This document shows positions 1 to 6,792 of a stretch of DNA of 9,649 bases, in pieces. Numbering within the stretch: position 1 is the stretch's first letter; the number at the start of each line of letters is the position of its first letter. The DNA lies in assembly GCA_026193155.1 (NCBI GenBank), contig JAPHSI010000235.1, positions 1 to 9,649 of the forward strand, written 5' to 3'. Under the pieces are notes generated by a model. It was not told the origin of the DNA, did not search any database, and was given only the letters and a program-made list of their open reading frames with translations. A program made the position numbers and the translations under genes. Source of the stretch: Sulfurimonadaceae bacterium. GTDB taxonomy: Bacteria > Campylobacterota > Campylobacteria > Campylobacterales > Sulfurimonadaceae.

Positions 1-819
1 ACAGGATTGCAAAATGTAGATAAAGTAATCTATCTAGATCAAAGTCCAATAGGGCGTACACCACGCTCAAACCCCGCTACATATACAGGTGTAATGGATG
101 AGATTAGAAATATGTTTGCCCAAACAAAAGAGAGCCAAATTCGTGGTTATACATCTTCAAGATTTTCTTTTAATGTAAAGGGTGGTAGGTGCGAGAAGTG
201 TCAAGGTGAGGGTGAGAACAAAATAGAGATGCACTTCTTGCCCGATATCATGGTCAAATGCGATGCATGTAAAGGACAGCGTTATAATCAGCAAACATTA
301 GAAGTTTTATATAAAGGTAAGACTATAAGTGATGTTTTAAATATGAGTGTTGAAGAAGCATATGATTTTTTTAAAGCTATACCGAAAATTCATCAAAAAA
401 TGAAAACACTTGTTGATGTAGGACTTGGATATATTACTCTGGGTCAAAATGCAGTTACACTCTCAGGTGGTGAAGCTCAACGAATTAAACTTAGTAAAGA
501 ACTGTCACGTAAAGATACAGGAAAAACACTTTACATTTTGGATGAGCCGACAACTGGATTGCATTTTGCAGATGTTGACAGGCTTACAAAAGTATTGCAT
601 CATTTTGTTGAGTTAGGAAATAGTGTCTTGATAATTGAGCATAATTTAGATATGATAAAAAACGCGGATTATATAATTGATATGGGACCCGAAGGTGGTA
701 GTGGTGGTGGGCTTATTATAGCTGAAGGCACGCCTGAAGAGTTAGCAGATACTTATGAAAAAACTAACTCATATACTGGTCAATATCTGAAAAAAGAGTT
801 GGCATTACATAAAAATTGA
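1..819 (+). CDS. uvrA: UvrA, excinuclease ABC subunit A, C-terminal part (5' end outside window)
   Basis: UvrA is the DNA-damage recognition ATPase of nucleotide excision repair; as a dimer it finds lesions and loads UvrB. About 272 codons of the C-terminal half are present, against about 940 residues for full-length UvrA, and the reading frame is open to the left edge. The second-half zinc finger is visible as two CxxC pairs (fragment residues 64/67 and 87/90) around MHFLPDI. It is followed by the ABC signature LSGGEAQR (about nt 460-483), Walker B LYILDEPTTGLHF (about nt 531-569), the IIEHNLD switch-histidine region and the GPEGGSGGG motif near the end. The match to Escherichia coli UvrA as I remember it is close along the whole fragment. 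The gene ends with TGA 15 bases before the next start on the same strand, so the two are probably cotranscribed. An in-frame TTG near the edge is internal and is not a start. Confidence 0.97.
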   Translation, partial: TGLQNVDKVIYLDQSPIGRTPRSNPATYTGVMDEIRNMFAQTKESQIRGYTSSRFSFNVKGGRCEKCQGEGENKIEMHFLPDIMVKCDACKGQRYNQQTLEVLYKGKTISDVLNMSVEEAYDFFKAIPKIHQKMKTLVDVGLGYITLGQNAVTLSGGEAQRIKLSKELSRKDTGKTLYILDEPTTGLHFADVDRLTKVLHHFVELGNSVLIIEHNLDMIKNADYIIDMGPEGGSGGGLIIAEGTPEELADTYEKTNSYTGQYLKKELALHKN

Positions 820-834
820 TAAAAGGTTAATTTT

Positions 835-1035
835 ATGAAGAAGAATAAAAAGTTTATAGGTTTAGTATTATTAATTGTTGCAATTGGAGTCGCTTATCTT
901 GGATATAGTGAATCAAGAGGTGCTATATCAGCTATTTCAGGTGCAATAAGTGGAAGACCAACAGATAGTGTTATGATAAAGTATGTATCAGCGGCTGTTA
1001 TAGGTTTAGTCGGATTATTTTTACTAAAGAAATAA
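835..1035 (+). CDS. Small two-helix membrane protein, DUF3185-like
   Basis: This 66-residue protein has unknown function. It has a basic N-terminus (MKKNKK), a first hydrophobic helix at about residues 7-23, a short polar and Ser/Gly/Ala-rich middle, and a second hydrophobic helix at about residues 48-64 ending in KK. The middle holds a three-fold AIS repeat (GAISAISGAISG) followed by RPTD. Helix, Ser-rich stretch, (S/T)GxPTD and helix is the pattern I recall for the small DUF3185 family, so I assign it there with moderate confidence. The ATG has a good ribosome binding site, AAAAGG at 821-826, eight bases upstream, and follows uvrA by 15 bases. It is therefore probably read from the uvrA transcript or from a promoter inside uvrA. 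Its stop codon is one base from the stop of the opposing gene, leaving no room for a terminator. Confidence 0.8.
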   Translation: MKKNKKFIGLVLLIVAIGVAYLGYSESRGAISAISGAISGRPTDSVMIKYVSAAVIGLVGLFLLKK

Positions 1036-1036
1036 A

Positions 1037-2035
1037 CTAGTTATATATCCAAGACAATACGATACTTCCTGTATCGTGTCCACCATTCTCTGAATTGAAT
1101 TTTTTAGTATTATATACACGAATAAAGTCAAGTATAAACCTTTTATACCTAAGTGAAAAACCTCCTCCTGTATATCCTATGATACGCTCTTTTTTAATAG
1201 AATGACTATCCCCATCTGTATTTCCATCTAAAAAGATATCCCTTGCAACAGCTGAAGTTGCTGCATTTAAGTTAAAACTAAAGCTCCAAACTTTTTTATT
1301 ACTCATGAGATTTTCTTTGTAAGATGGTATACCGTCCTCCCCTCCAATATCTATTGAAGATACACCAAAGTCTTTTGGTATGTTATAACCTATACGTATT
1401 GAAAAACCGGCAGTTGCTTTTGTACTTACATTGCCAAGTTCCATCTCTCCAAATGGTACTATAGCACTCTCAAAAAAATTTTTATCTGAATAAAGAAATC
1501 TCCATTTATGAGTATATTTTAGATTTATTCCAAGCTCATTATGTAACTGGTTTTCCCATCCATTTACATGTTGCGCACCAATCACTTTATGTAAAAAAAT
1601 TTGAAAATTTTCTGCACCGGAAAGTGGTCCCACTATACCTACTTTTAAATTAATTGAGCGAAGATTTCTTTTTGAACTTTTATGTAGCCCAGTTTCAAAA
1701 TATGTCCATCCTGCATATGGTCTGTCATCTGTTATAAGTGTTTTCTGCTCTTTATTCTTAGGAGTAAAAATCTGATTAACTAATGCAAAACTTCTATATG
1801 TACTTGAGCCTCCAAAGTCTAAAGGTGATATGTCATAGATATTCTTTTTTGGATGTTTAATATGAAATAGCCATGATAAACGTAGGCCCGCAGTATAATC
1901 ATAATCTGTATCAAAGTACATATCATTTTCAAAGTAAAAATTAGAACGTTCTAACTCCCATATCTCTCCACGTTTATAACTTTCTTGTGCAAATAAATTT
2001 AAAAATATAAGAACAGTTAAAAATAATATTTTCAT
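1037..2035 (-). CDS. lpxR: LpxR-like lipid A 3'-O-deacylase (DUF2219), outer-membrane barrel
   Basis: LpxR family proteins are outer-membrane beta-barrels that use calcium to remove the 3'-acyloxyacyl group of lipid A, changing surface charge and immune recognition. This 332-residue protein starts with a signal peptide (about residues 1-17, hydrophobic, LFAQ before the mature part). Family hallmarks are visible: FENDMYFDTDYDYTAGLRLSW near the N-terminus (N37-D38), DDRPYAGW at 103-110, and H149 followed by NGWENQLHNELG at 158-169; H149 is the likely catalytic histidine by family pattern. Amphipathic strands run to the C-terminus (GSIVLSWIYN). The length fits the family. Its ATG overlaps the TAA of the upstream gene by one base (TAATG), with AGGAA at 2046-2050 as a distant ribosome binding site, which suggests translational coupling. 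Family assignment is strong; the enzymatic activity is inferred. Confidence 0.85.
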   Translation of the reverse strand: MKILFLTVLIFLNLFAQESYKRGEIWELERSNFYFENDMYFDTDYDYTAGLRLSWLFHIKHPKKNIYDISPLDFGGSSTYRSFALVNQIFTPKNKEQKTLITDDRPYAGWTYFETGLHKSSKRNLRSINLKVGIVGPLSGAENFQIFLHKVIGAQHVNGWENQLHNELGINLKYTHKWRFLYSDKNFFESAIVPFGEMELGNVSTKATAGFSIRIGYNIPKDFGVSSIDIGGEDGIPSYKENLMSNKKVWSFSFNLNAATSAVARDIFLDGNTDGDSHSIKKERIIGYTGGGFSLRYKRFILDFIRVYNTKKFNSENGGHDTGSIVLSWIYN

Positions 2036-4713
2036 TAAAAGTCTATTCCTAGCATAAATCTAATGATATGAGAATCTTCAATAAGTCCTTGTTCTCCATT
2101 ATTATAGATATATTCAATATTTAGCGGGAAGGCTAAAGAATTTAATCCGACTAGTGATAAGTTAAGTCCTAAAGTAGATTCTTGCATATCATACTTTTTC
2201 CCAGAAAAGCTCTCAAGTTCATAATATCTATATTTTGTATATATAGATTCTCTTTGAATAGATAGTGGGAAAGTAAAAAAGTATTTAGATAAATTTATAA
2301 CATAAGATAGTCTTGCATCTGCATATGCAGCACTTTTCGCATAAACTGAACCTGCTAAATTTGGAATTTGGATTTGTGATTTATCGTATTTTGATATAAA
2401 TATATCTGATACTTTCACACCCCTTGTCTGCATATATGCTTCAGCAAGTGTTATGTCGGTATCTGTTTTAGAGTATTTAGCTCCTAAATTTATGTAAAAT
2501 TCATATGGTAAGTCATGAGAAAGATTATATATACCTCCATATATATTGTCATCTCTCTCCTGAACGGCATATAATTCTAAGGAATTAATATAATTTGGAT
2601 ACATACTTTTACCGTATTGCTCATACCTTGATAGTTTAAAATCTAAAGATATTGGCTCTCTCTCAAGTGTATCATAATCTTGAAAATAACTTAAACCCAA
2701 ATCTCCAAAATAATGTGCATATCTCATAAACGGTATATTTATGTTTGCCATTAATCCATGCTTTCTTACATTTATTCTGTTGTTGTCATCCACAACACCA
2801 TATGCTTGAAATGAATAGTTAAGTAAATATTCTACAGAAGAATAAGATATACCAGCTATAGAAATATTAGAATCATTTCTGCTTATAAAAAAAGAAGCCT
2901 CATTCTGTCCTAACGGGTCTCCAAAAAGTATACTCGCATTACCAATAATTGAATTAACTCCATTTGAACCAATGGCAAGGTTAGTTCCACTATAGTGCAT
3001 ATCCAAAAATGAATTATATTTTTTATTTATATTTATATTTTCACTTTTTGGTAAGTTATTATAATTAACTTTTGCATAGTAATTTTCGTCTTCAAAAAAT
3101 AGTTTAGTCTCATATGGTGTTTGTTTGAAACTCTTCATATCACTTATTAAATAATAATATTCATCATCTGCTATAGCTGATAAGAAAACTTTGTTATTAT
3201 TTAAAAGCTTAGCTTCTATAATGTTGTCAGCTTCATGGACACGTTTGACTTCAGAGTTAGAATATTTATAAAGAGTAGAACCGTTTTTTGAGTTTGCAAT
3301 AAAGTATATGTTATCATCTGCATCTACATCACTTATAATTCCATAAAAACCTTTGTATGAATATAGTGGAGTTTTATTTTTATAAAGTGTTCTTTTTTTT
3401 CCAGTTTGCTTAAAATAATAAAGGTTGTCATTTGCATCTATATATACAGTAGAATTGACTTGTTCATAAAATATATCTCCTACGTATAGTTGAGCTTGTG
3501 AAAATGAACTTTTTACATCAAAGTATACTTCACTTCCATTACTCAAATAACCTTGAATGATTTTTGATTTTGAAGAATCTAATATATATGAATCTGAGTC
3601 ATATAATCCTTGATGAATGTTGAAAGCAGATGTATAATTGCTTCCAAGTGTATAATAGTTTCCCTTATTCTTTATTACTTTTCCCGGACTCCAACTATCT
3701 TTTTGTTTTGAAATATCTAAAGATTGTTTATTAAGTTTTATAAGTTCAGGAGCAGATTTACCACTTTCGTTAATAATAAAAAATATTTCATTTTCGTCAC
3801 TATTTAATTGATAATAAAACTGTGAGCTAAGTAGCTTTTTCCCTTTTGCAATATTTAATTCTTTTGAGGCATACTCTTGTGCAAAATCTTTTAAAGAATT
3901 TTCAAAATAATCTCCAGTGACTGTTCTCATACTGTGATTTGTAAGTTGTGGCCATACAAATAACTTAGAGTGTTGATAAAAGTATCTGTTAATATTGTTT
4001 AAACCATATTTTTGAGCCATATATAGATTATAAAAACCACCTGTTATGTAATGAGTCTCTCTATAGGGAAAATCAAGTGTAGTATTGTATGTGCTTTGTG
4101 GAGTTATCTTATTTGCTTTTGCTTGAAGTATAGTTTGTGCTTTAAATCTACCACTGTAAAGCCTTCCTCCATTTCCGTGCCATGATTCGTTTAATACAGC
4201 ATTACCTTCAAGCATAAAGGAATTTTCCATTACATTTGGTACACTAAATGGCATAGGGAGAAAAACAAAACCATTTCCAAAAATTGAATGTAAAAATCTA
4301 GAAAAACCGTTTGCTTTTACATTGACTTGATAATTATGAGCAGTTTCATGATATAGAAGTGTGTCGAGCCAAGATGTAGAACAAAAATAATCAATATTTT
4401 GAACACCTCCAATATAGTTTATTTGTCTGTTGTTTGGCCACTGTGTTGAGTATCCATTTGGTATTTGGTTTCTATGTGATAAAAGTCCTACATATAATGT
4501 CTCATCAAGTATCCAATTGTACGTGTTTTGATAATGTTCATGTAGCTCAGGTTCTATTGTATTTGTTTTTTCAGCAAATTCAATATTTTCCTTTGTGTAT
4601 ATTATTTCTACATTATTGTTATTATATTTATAATATTGTTCGTCGTGTACAACATCTGTCGCAAATAATAAGCTGCCAAGTAAAACATTTAGTGATAAAA
4701 AAAGTGTTTTCAT
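2035..4713 (-). CDS. Large exported protein: HEXXH metallopeptidase-like domain, propeller-like middle, C-terminal outer-membrane barrel
   Basis: I do not recognise a named gene. The 892-residue protein begins with a signal peptide (residues 1-18, MKTLFLSLNVLLGSLLFA). Residues about 55-290 look like a gluzincin-type peptidase: the zinc motif H122-E-T-A-H126 in LLYHETAHNYQ, and E169 in the FMLEGNAVLNES segment, which resembles the EG-A third-ligand motif of such peptidases. Residues about 295-560 are strand-rich with repeated units such as IDANDNLYYF and DADDNIYFIANS, typical of TolB/WD40-like beta-propellers. From about 570 the sequence alternates polar and hydrophobic residues, includes FGDPLGQNEASFFIS (597-611) and ends in phenylalanine, as outer-membrane barrels do. 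The start lies behind a weak AAGA ribosome binding site and a strong promoter, and the end overlaps the lpxR-like gene. A surface-anchored peptidase is an inference; the propeller and barrel boundaries are approximate. Confidence 0.8.
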   Translation of the reverse strand: MKTLFLSLNVLLGSLLFATDVVHDEQYYKYNNNNVEIIYTKENIEFAEKTNTIEPELHEHYQNTYNWILDETLYVGLLSHRNQIPNGYSTQWPNNRQINYIGGVQNIDYFCSTSWLDTLLYHETAHNYQVNVKANGFSRFLHSIFGNGFVFLPMPFSVPNVMENSFMLEGNAVLNESWHGNGGRLYSGRFKAQTILQAKANKITPQSTYNTTLDFPYRETHYITGGFYNLYMAQKYGLNNINRYFYQHSKLFVWPQLTNHSMRTVTGDYFENSLKDFAQEYASKELNIAKGKKLLSSQFYYQLNSDENEIFFIINESGKSAPELIKLNKQSLDISKQKDSWSPGKVIKNKGNYYTLGSNYTSAFNIHQGLYDSDSYILDSSKSKIIQGYLSNGSEVYFDVKSSFSQAQLYVGDIFYEQVNSTVYIDANDNLYYFKQTGKKRTLYKNKTPLYSYKGFYGIISDVDADDNIYFIANSKNGSTLYKYSNSEVKRVHEADNIIEAKLLNNNKVFLSAIADDEYYYLISDMKSFKQTPYETKLFFEDENYYAKVNYNNLPKSENININKKYNSFLDMHYSGTNLAIGSNGVNSIIGNASILFGDPLGQNEASFFISRNDSNISIAGISYSSVEYLLNYSFQAYGVVDDNNRINVRKHGLMANINIPFMRYAHYFGDLGLSYFQDYDTLEREPISLDFKLSRYEQYGKSMYPNYINSLELYAVQERDDNIYGGIYNLSHDLPYEFYINLGAKYSKTDTDITLAEAYMQTRGVKVSDIFISKYDKSQIQIPNLAGSVYAKSAAYADARLSYVINLSKYFFTFPLSIQRESIYTKYRYYELESFSGKKYDMQESTLGLNLSLVGLNSLAFPLNIEYIYNNGEQGLIEDSHIIRFMLGIDF

Positions 4714-4739
4714 ATTAATCTTGATTATAGTTTTTGCAG

Positions 4740-4748
4740 ATTATATCA
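4740..4748 (-). promoter_or_regulatory. Extended -10 promoter for the 892-residue protein gene and lpxR
   Basis: Read on the minus strand these bases are TGATATAAT, a perfect extended -10 (TGnTATAAT). Transcription would start near 4733 and give a leader of about 20 bases. A second TATAAT on the same strand (4729-4724) would give an almost leaderless transcript and is less likely. No TTGACA-like -35 is seen, as is common in Campylobacterota. Confidence 0.6.
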
Positions 4749-4765
4749 TATTTAGGAAATCTGAG

Positions 4766-4771
4766 TATAAT
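4766..4771 (+). promoter_or_regulatory. -10 box of the ppaC promoter
   Basis: A perfect TATAAT lies 26 bases before the ppaC start, predicting a transcription start near 4778 and a leader of about 20 bases holding the ribosome binding site AAGG at 4787-4790. Its -35 region (about 4743-4748) coincides with the -10 of the opposing promoter. Confidence 0.6.
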
Positions 4772-4797
4772 TTCAAAAATTAAATTAAGGTATCATT

Positions 4798-5715
4798 ATG
4801 TCAACATATATTTTTGGTCATACTAATCCGGACAGCGATTCAATAGTGGGAGCTATTTCACTATCATATTTAAAAAATCAACTTGGTGAAAATTGTGTAC
4901 CAACACGTCAAGGTAAAATTTCTGCTGAAACAGAGTTTATATTAAATAAATTTGATGGAGAGACTCCAGAGTTAAAAACATCTTATGCCGGTGAATCAGT
5001 ATACTTAGTTGATTTTTCTGATTATGGTCAAGCGCCCGCAGATATTAAAGAGGCAAATATACTAGGTATTGTTGACCATCATAAACTAGGTGATATTACA
5101 ACATCAACACCACTTGAATGTTGGATTAGACCAATAGGTTGTTCTAATACTGTTATATATGAAATGTACAAATCTTTTGACATAGAAGTTCCTAAAAACA
5201 TTGCCGCTATGATGATGTGTGCAATTTTAAGTGATACTGTAATATTCAAATCACCAACATGTACAAAAGTCGATACAAAAGCTGTAAAGGAATTAGCTGA
5301 AATAGCTGGTGTGGAAGATTATAAAGCTTTAGGTATGGAGATGTTTTTGGTAAAATCTGCTGTTGATGGTGCGACAGCCAGAGATTTAAATACAAGAGAT
5401 TATAAAGCATTTGAGATGAATGGATCTAAAGTTGGTGTAAATCAGCTTGAAGTAGTTGATTTAAGTGTGTTTGACGATAAAAAAGATATGATATTTGAAG
5501 ATATGGCCAAAATGAAAGATGAAGAAGGTTTACATACTATACTTGTTCTTTTAACAGATATAATGAAAGAGGGTTCTCAACTTCTTTGTATAAGTGATGA
5601 CGTAAGCAAAATAGAAGAAGCATTTAAGTGTGAACTTGAAGATAATCAAGTTTGGTTAGACGGTGTTTTAAGCCGTAAAAAACAAGTAATCCCTTTCTTG
5701 CAACCACAATTTTAA
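4798..5715 (+). CDS. ppaC: Manganese-dependent (family II) inorganic pyrophosphatase
   Basis: The enzyme hydrolyses cytoplasmic pyrophosphate to two phosphates, pulling nucleotide and aminoacyl-tRNA synthesis forward. The 305 residues show the two DHH-superfamily domains. Metal ligands are visible: GHTNPDSDS with H8, D12 and D14; D72 in VDFSD; the DHH motif D93-H94-H95; and D146 in ILSDTVIFKSPT. The C-terminal DHHA2 domain has the substrate-binding SRKKQ at 292-296. The length matches the short form without a CBS regulatory insert. Compared with the usual VDHNE motif around the third metal aspartate, this protein has VDFSD, a substitution next to the ligand. The ATG is preceded by AAGG seven bases upstream and a TATAAT box. 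It is a single-gene transcript, divergent from the exported-protein pair and convergent with the PAS gene. Confidence 0.95.
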   Translation: MSTYIFGHTNPDSDSIVGAISLSYLKNQLGENCVPTRQGKISAETEFILNKFDGETPELKTSYAGESVYLVDFSDYGQAPADIKEANILGIVDHHKLGDITTSTPLECWIRPIGCSNTVIYEMYKSFDIEVPKNIAAMMMCAILSDTVIFKSPTCTKVDTKAVKELAEIAGVEDYKALGMEMFLVKSAVDGATARDLNTRDYKAFEMNGSKVGVNQLEVVDLSVFDDKKDMIFEDMAKMKDEEGLHTILVLLTDIMKEGSQLLCISDDVSKIEEAFKCELEDNQVWLDGVLSRKKQVIPFLQPQF

Positions 5716-5730
5716 TTAAACACTTTATTT

Positions 5731-5760
5731 GGCATTACATCTATTTTATGATGTAATGTC
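5731..5760. terminator. Hairpin between the convergent ppaC and PAS genes, possible bidirectional terminator
   Basis: An 11-base left arm (5731-5741, GGCATTACATC) can pair with 5750-5760 (GATGTAATGTC) around an eight-base loop, TATTTTAT. All pairs are Watson-Crick except one G-U near the base. It sits 15 bases after the ppaC stop and its right arm touches the PAS stop codon. Neither strand has a real U-tract after the stem, so intrinsic termination is uncertain; it may instead protect the 3' ends. Confidence 0.5.
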
Positions 5761-6239
5761 TATTGTTCAAGTCTCTTTGCTTCTTCAAGTTTATCATTTT
5801 TTATATATAAAACAACTCTTGTAGTGTCTTCTTCTTCTGTGCGAAGTTTATCGTATAAGTTTTGCATCTCCATAGCTTTTTCTCTCGAAACTGGTTCCCT
5901 GACTGATTTATACTCTGTTGGAATTCCATCTTTTTTGACTGTAGATACTCTTGCATATACCCAGTAATAACCACCGTCTTTACGACGATTTTTTACATAA
6001 CCATGCCAAATATCACCTTTTTTTATAGTCTCCCATAAATTGTTAAATACTGATCTTGGCATATCCGGATGTCTTATCATATTATGTGGGTTTCCAATTA
6101 ACTCTTCTGGTTTATATCCAGAAATTTCCGCAAATGTATCATTTACATACGTGATTTTTCCAGAAAAGTCAGTACGGGATACTATCAGCTCATCTTCTGG
6201 TACTTCTGTTTCGTAAAACATATCAAATTCGGTCTGCAT
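5760..6239 (-). CDS. Aer/CetB-like PAS redox-sensor protein, PAS domain only
   Basis: The 159-residue soluble protein is a single PAS domain (about residues 15-118) plus a charged C-terminal helix (about 118-159). It closely resembles the N-terminal FAD-binding PAS domain of E. coli Aer: VNDTFAEISGY, PHNMIRHPDMP (51-61), a KKGDIWHGYVKNRRKDGGYYWV block and W78. Residues matching the Aer FAD-contact positions R57, H58, D60 and W79 are kept as R56, H57, D59 and W78, so FAD binding and redox or energy sensing are likely. No membrane segment, HAMP or methyl-accepting domain follows. That is the arrangement of Campylobacter CetB, which signals through a separate transducer; none is encoded here. 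The ATG has AAGGA (6246-6250) six bases upstream and lies 13 bases after fliL, so the two form an operon. I give no symbol because many paralogues of this type occur in the phylum. Confidence 0.88.
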   Translation of the reverse strand: MQTEFDMFYETEVPEDELIVSRTDFSGKITYVNDTFAEISGYKPEELIGNPHNMIRHPDMPRSVFNNLWETIKKGDIWHGYVKNRRKDGGYYWVYARVSTVKKDGIPTEYKSVREPVSREKAMEMQNLYDKLRTEEEDTTRVVLYIKNDKLEEAKRLEQ

Positions 6240-6252
6240 AACAAGTCCTTTT

Positions 6253-6744
6253 TTATTCTGCTACAATCAGTTTATTGAAATATACATCCTCAATTCTAGT
6301 TGAAGAAAGATGAGTATTCATACTATCGATTATAGCAGATTTTACTCGATAACTTCTAACATCGGTTTCTTTTTTATTCATTATCGCTTCGATTATTGCA
6401 TGTCTTAATAAGGTGCCCTTTGAACTTAATTCATTATCTACACCACTAGACATACCCCATCCGCTTGGTTTATCATATTTTGCAGATATATTTGCAACGA
6501 GTTTATGTCCATTTCCAATATTTATTTCAAAATCACCTAAGCTAATAACGCCGTCATCTTTGATAGATACATCAGTATTGTAGTATCTCTTTTTAGCAAT
6601 TTTAGCTTTTAGTTTACTATCCATACCATTACGTACTTTATCAAGATTTGAAAAGTCTGATGTCATAAATCCATATACACCTAGAACAGCAAGGATAGCT
6701 ATAAATATTAGTAGAATTAAAATATTTTTTATTTTTTCCGACAT
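6253..6744 (-). CDS. fliL: FliL, flagellar basal-body-associated protein
   Basis: FliL is a single-pass inner-membrane protein that surrounds or supports the MotAB stator in the flagellar motor and affects torque and motor output. The 163 residues show a short cytoplasmic N-terminus, one transmembrane helix (about 6-26) and a periplasmic domain. The domain has the family pattern near the end: LLRHAIIEAIMNKKETDVRS, then a C-terminal IEDVYFNKLIVAE. The length fits FliL. The ATG is preceded by AAGGAG (6751-6756) at six bases, the best ribosome binding site in the window. An extended -10 lies just upstream, so transcription can begin independently of the acyl-CoA synthetase gene. It is not within a flagellar operon here; its downstream partner is the PAS sensor gene. 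Confidence 0.88.
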   Translation of the reverse strand: MSEKIKNILILLIFIAILAVLGVYGFMTSDFSNLDKVRNGMDSKLKAKIAKKRYYNTDVSIKDDGVISLGDFEINIGNGHKLVANISAKYDKPSGWGMSSGVDNELSSKGTLLRHAIIEAIMNKKETDVRSYRVKSAIIDSMNTHLSSTRIEDVYFNKLIVAE

Positions 6745-6765
6745 TAATAACTCCTTAAAGTGATT

Positions 6766-6774
6766 ATTATATCA
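6766..6774 (-). promoter_or_regulatory. Extended -10 promoter for fliL and the PAS gene
   Basis: On the minus strand this reads TGATATAAT, identical to the element upstream of the exported-protein pair. The predicted start near 6759 gives a leader of about 15 bases that contains AAGGAG. The upstream flank is A/T-rich, with a run of T just before the box. No sigma-54 or sigma-28 type flagellar promoter is obvious. Confidence 0.55.
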
Positions 6775-6792
6775 AAAAAAATATAATAATTT

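Noticed and set aside
7..9. TTG near the left edge as the start of a short UvrA-like gene
   Set aside because: The frame is open upstream to base 1 and the preceding codons (T-G) match internal UvrA sequence, so the gene simply enters from outside the window.
425..616. 63-codon open frame within uvrA
   Set aside because: It lies in another frame over the conserved ABC signature and Walker B region of uvrA and shows no recognisable protein pattern.
681..712. GGTGGT-rich tract as a DNA repeat or regulatory element
   Set aside because: It encodes the conserved GPEGGSGGG motif of UvrA, so protein constraint explains it.
3001..3060. Very AT-rich tract resembling an origin or promoter inside the large gene
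   Set aside because: It encodes an Asn/Lys/Ile-rich linker before the predicted barrel; no DnaA boxes or iterons were seen.
4434..4718. 94-codon open frame on the plus strand opposite the start of the 892-residue protein gene
   Set aside because: It is antisense to the coherent peptidase-like N-terminus, and its hydrophobic Cys/His-rich translation looks like a shadow of the AT-rich gene.
6745..6792. T-run upstream of fliL as a terminator for the acyl-CoA synthetase gene
   Set aside because: No convincing GC-containing stem precedes the T-run on the minus strand; the tract is better explained as the flank of the fliL promoter.
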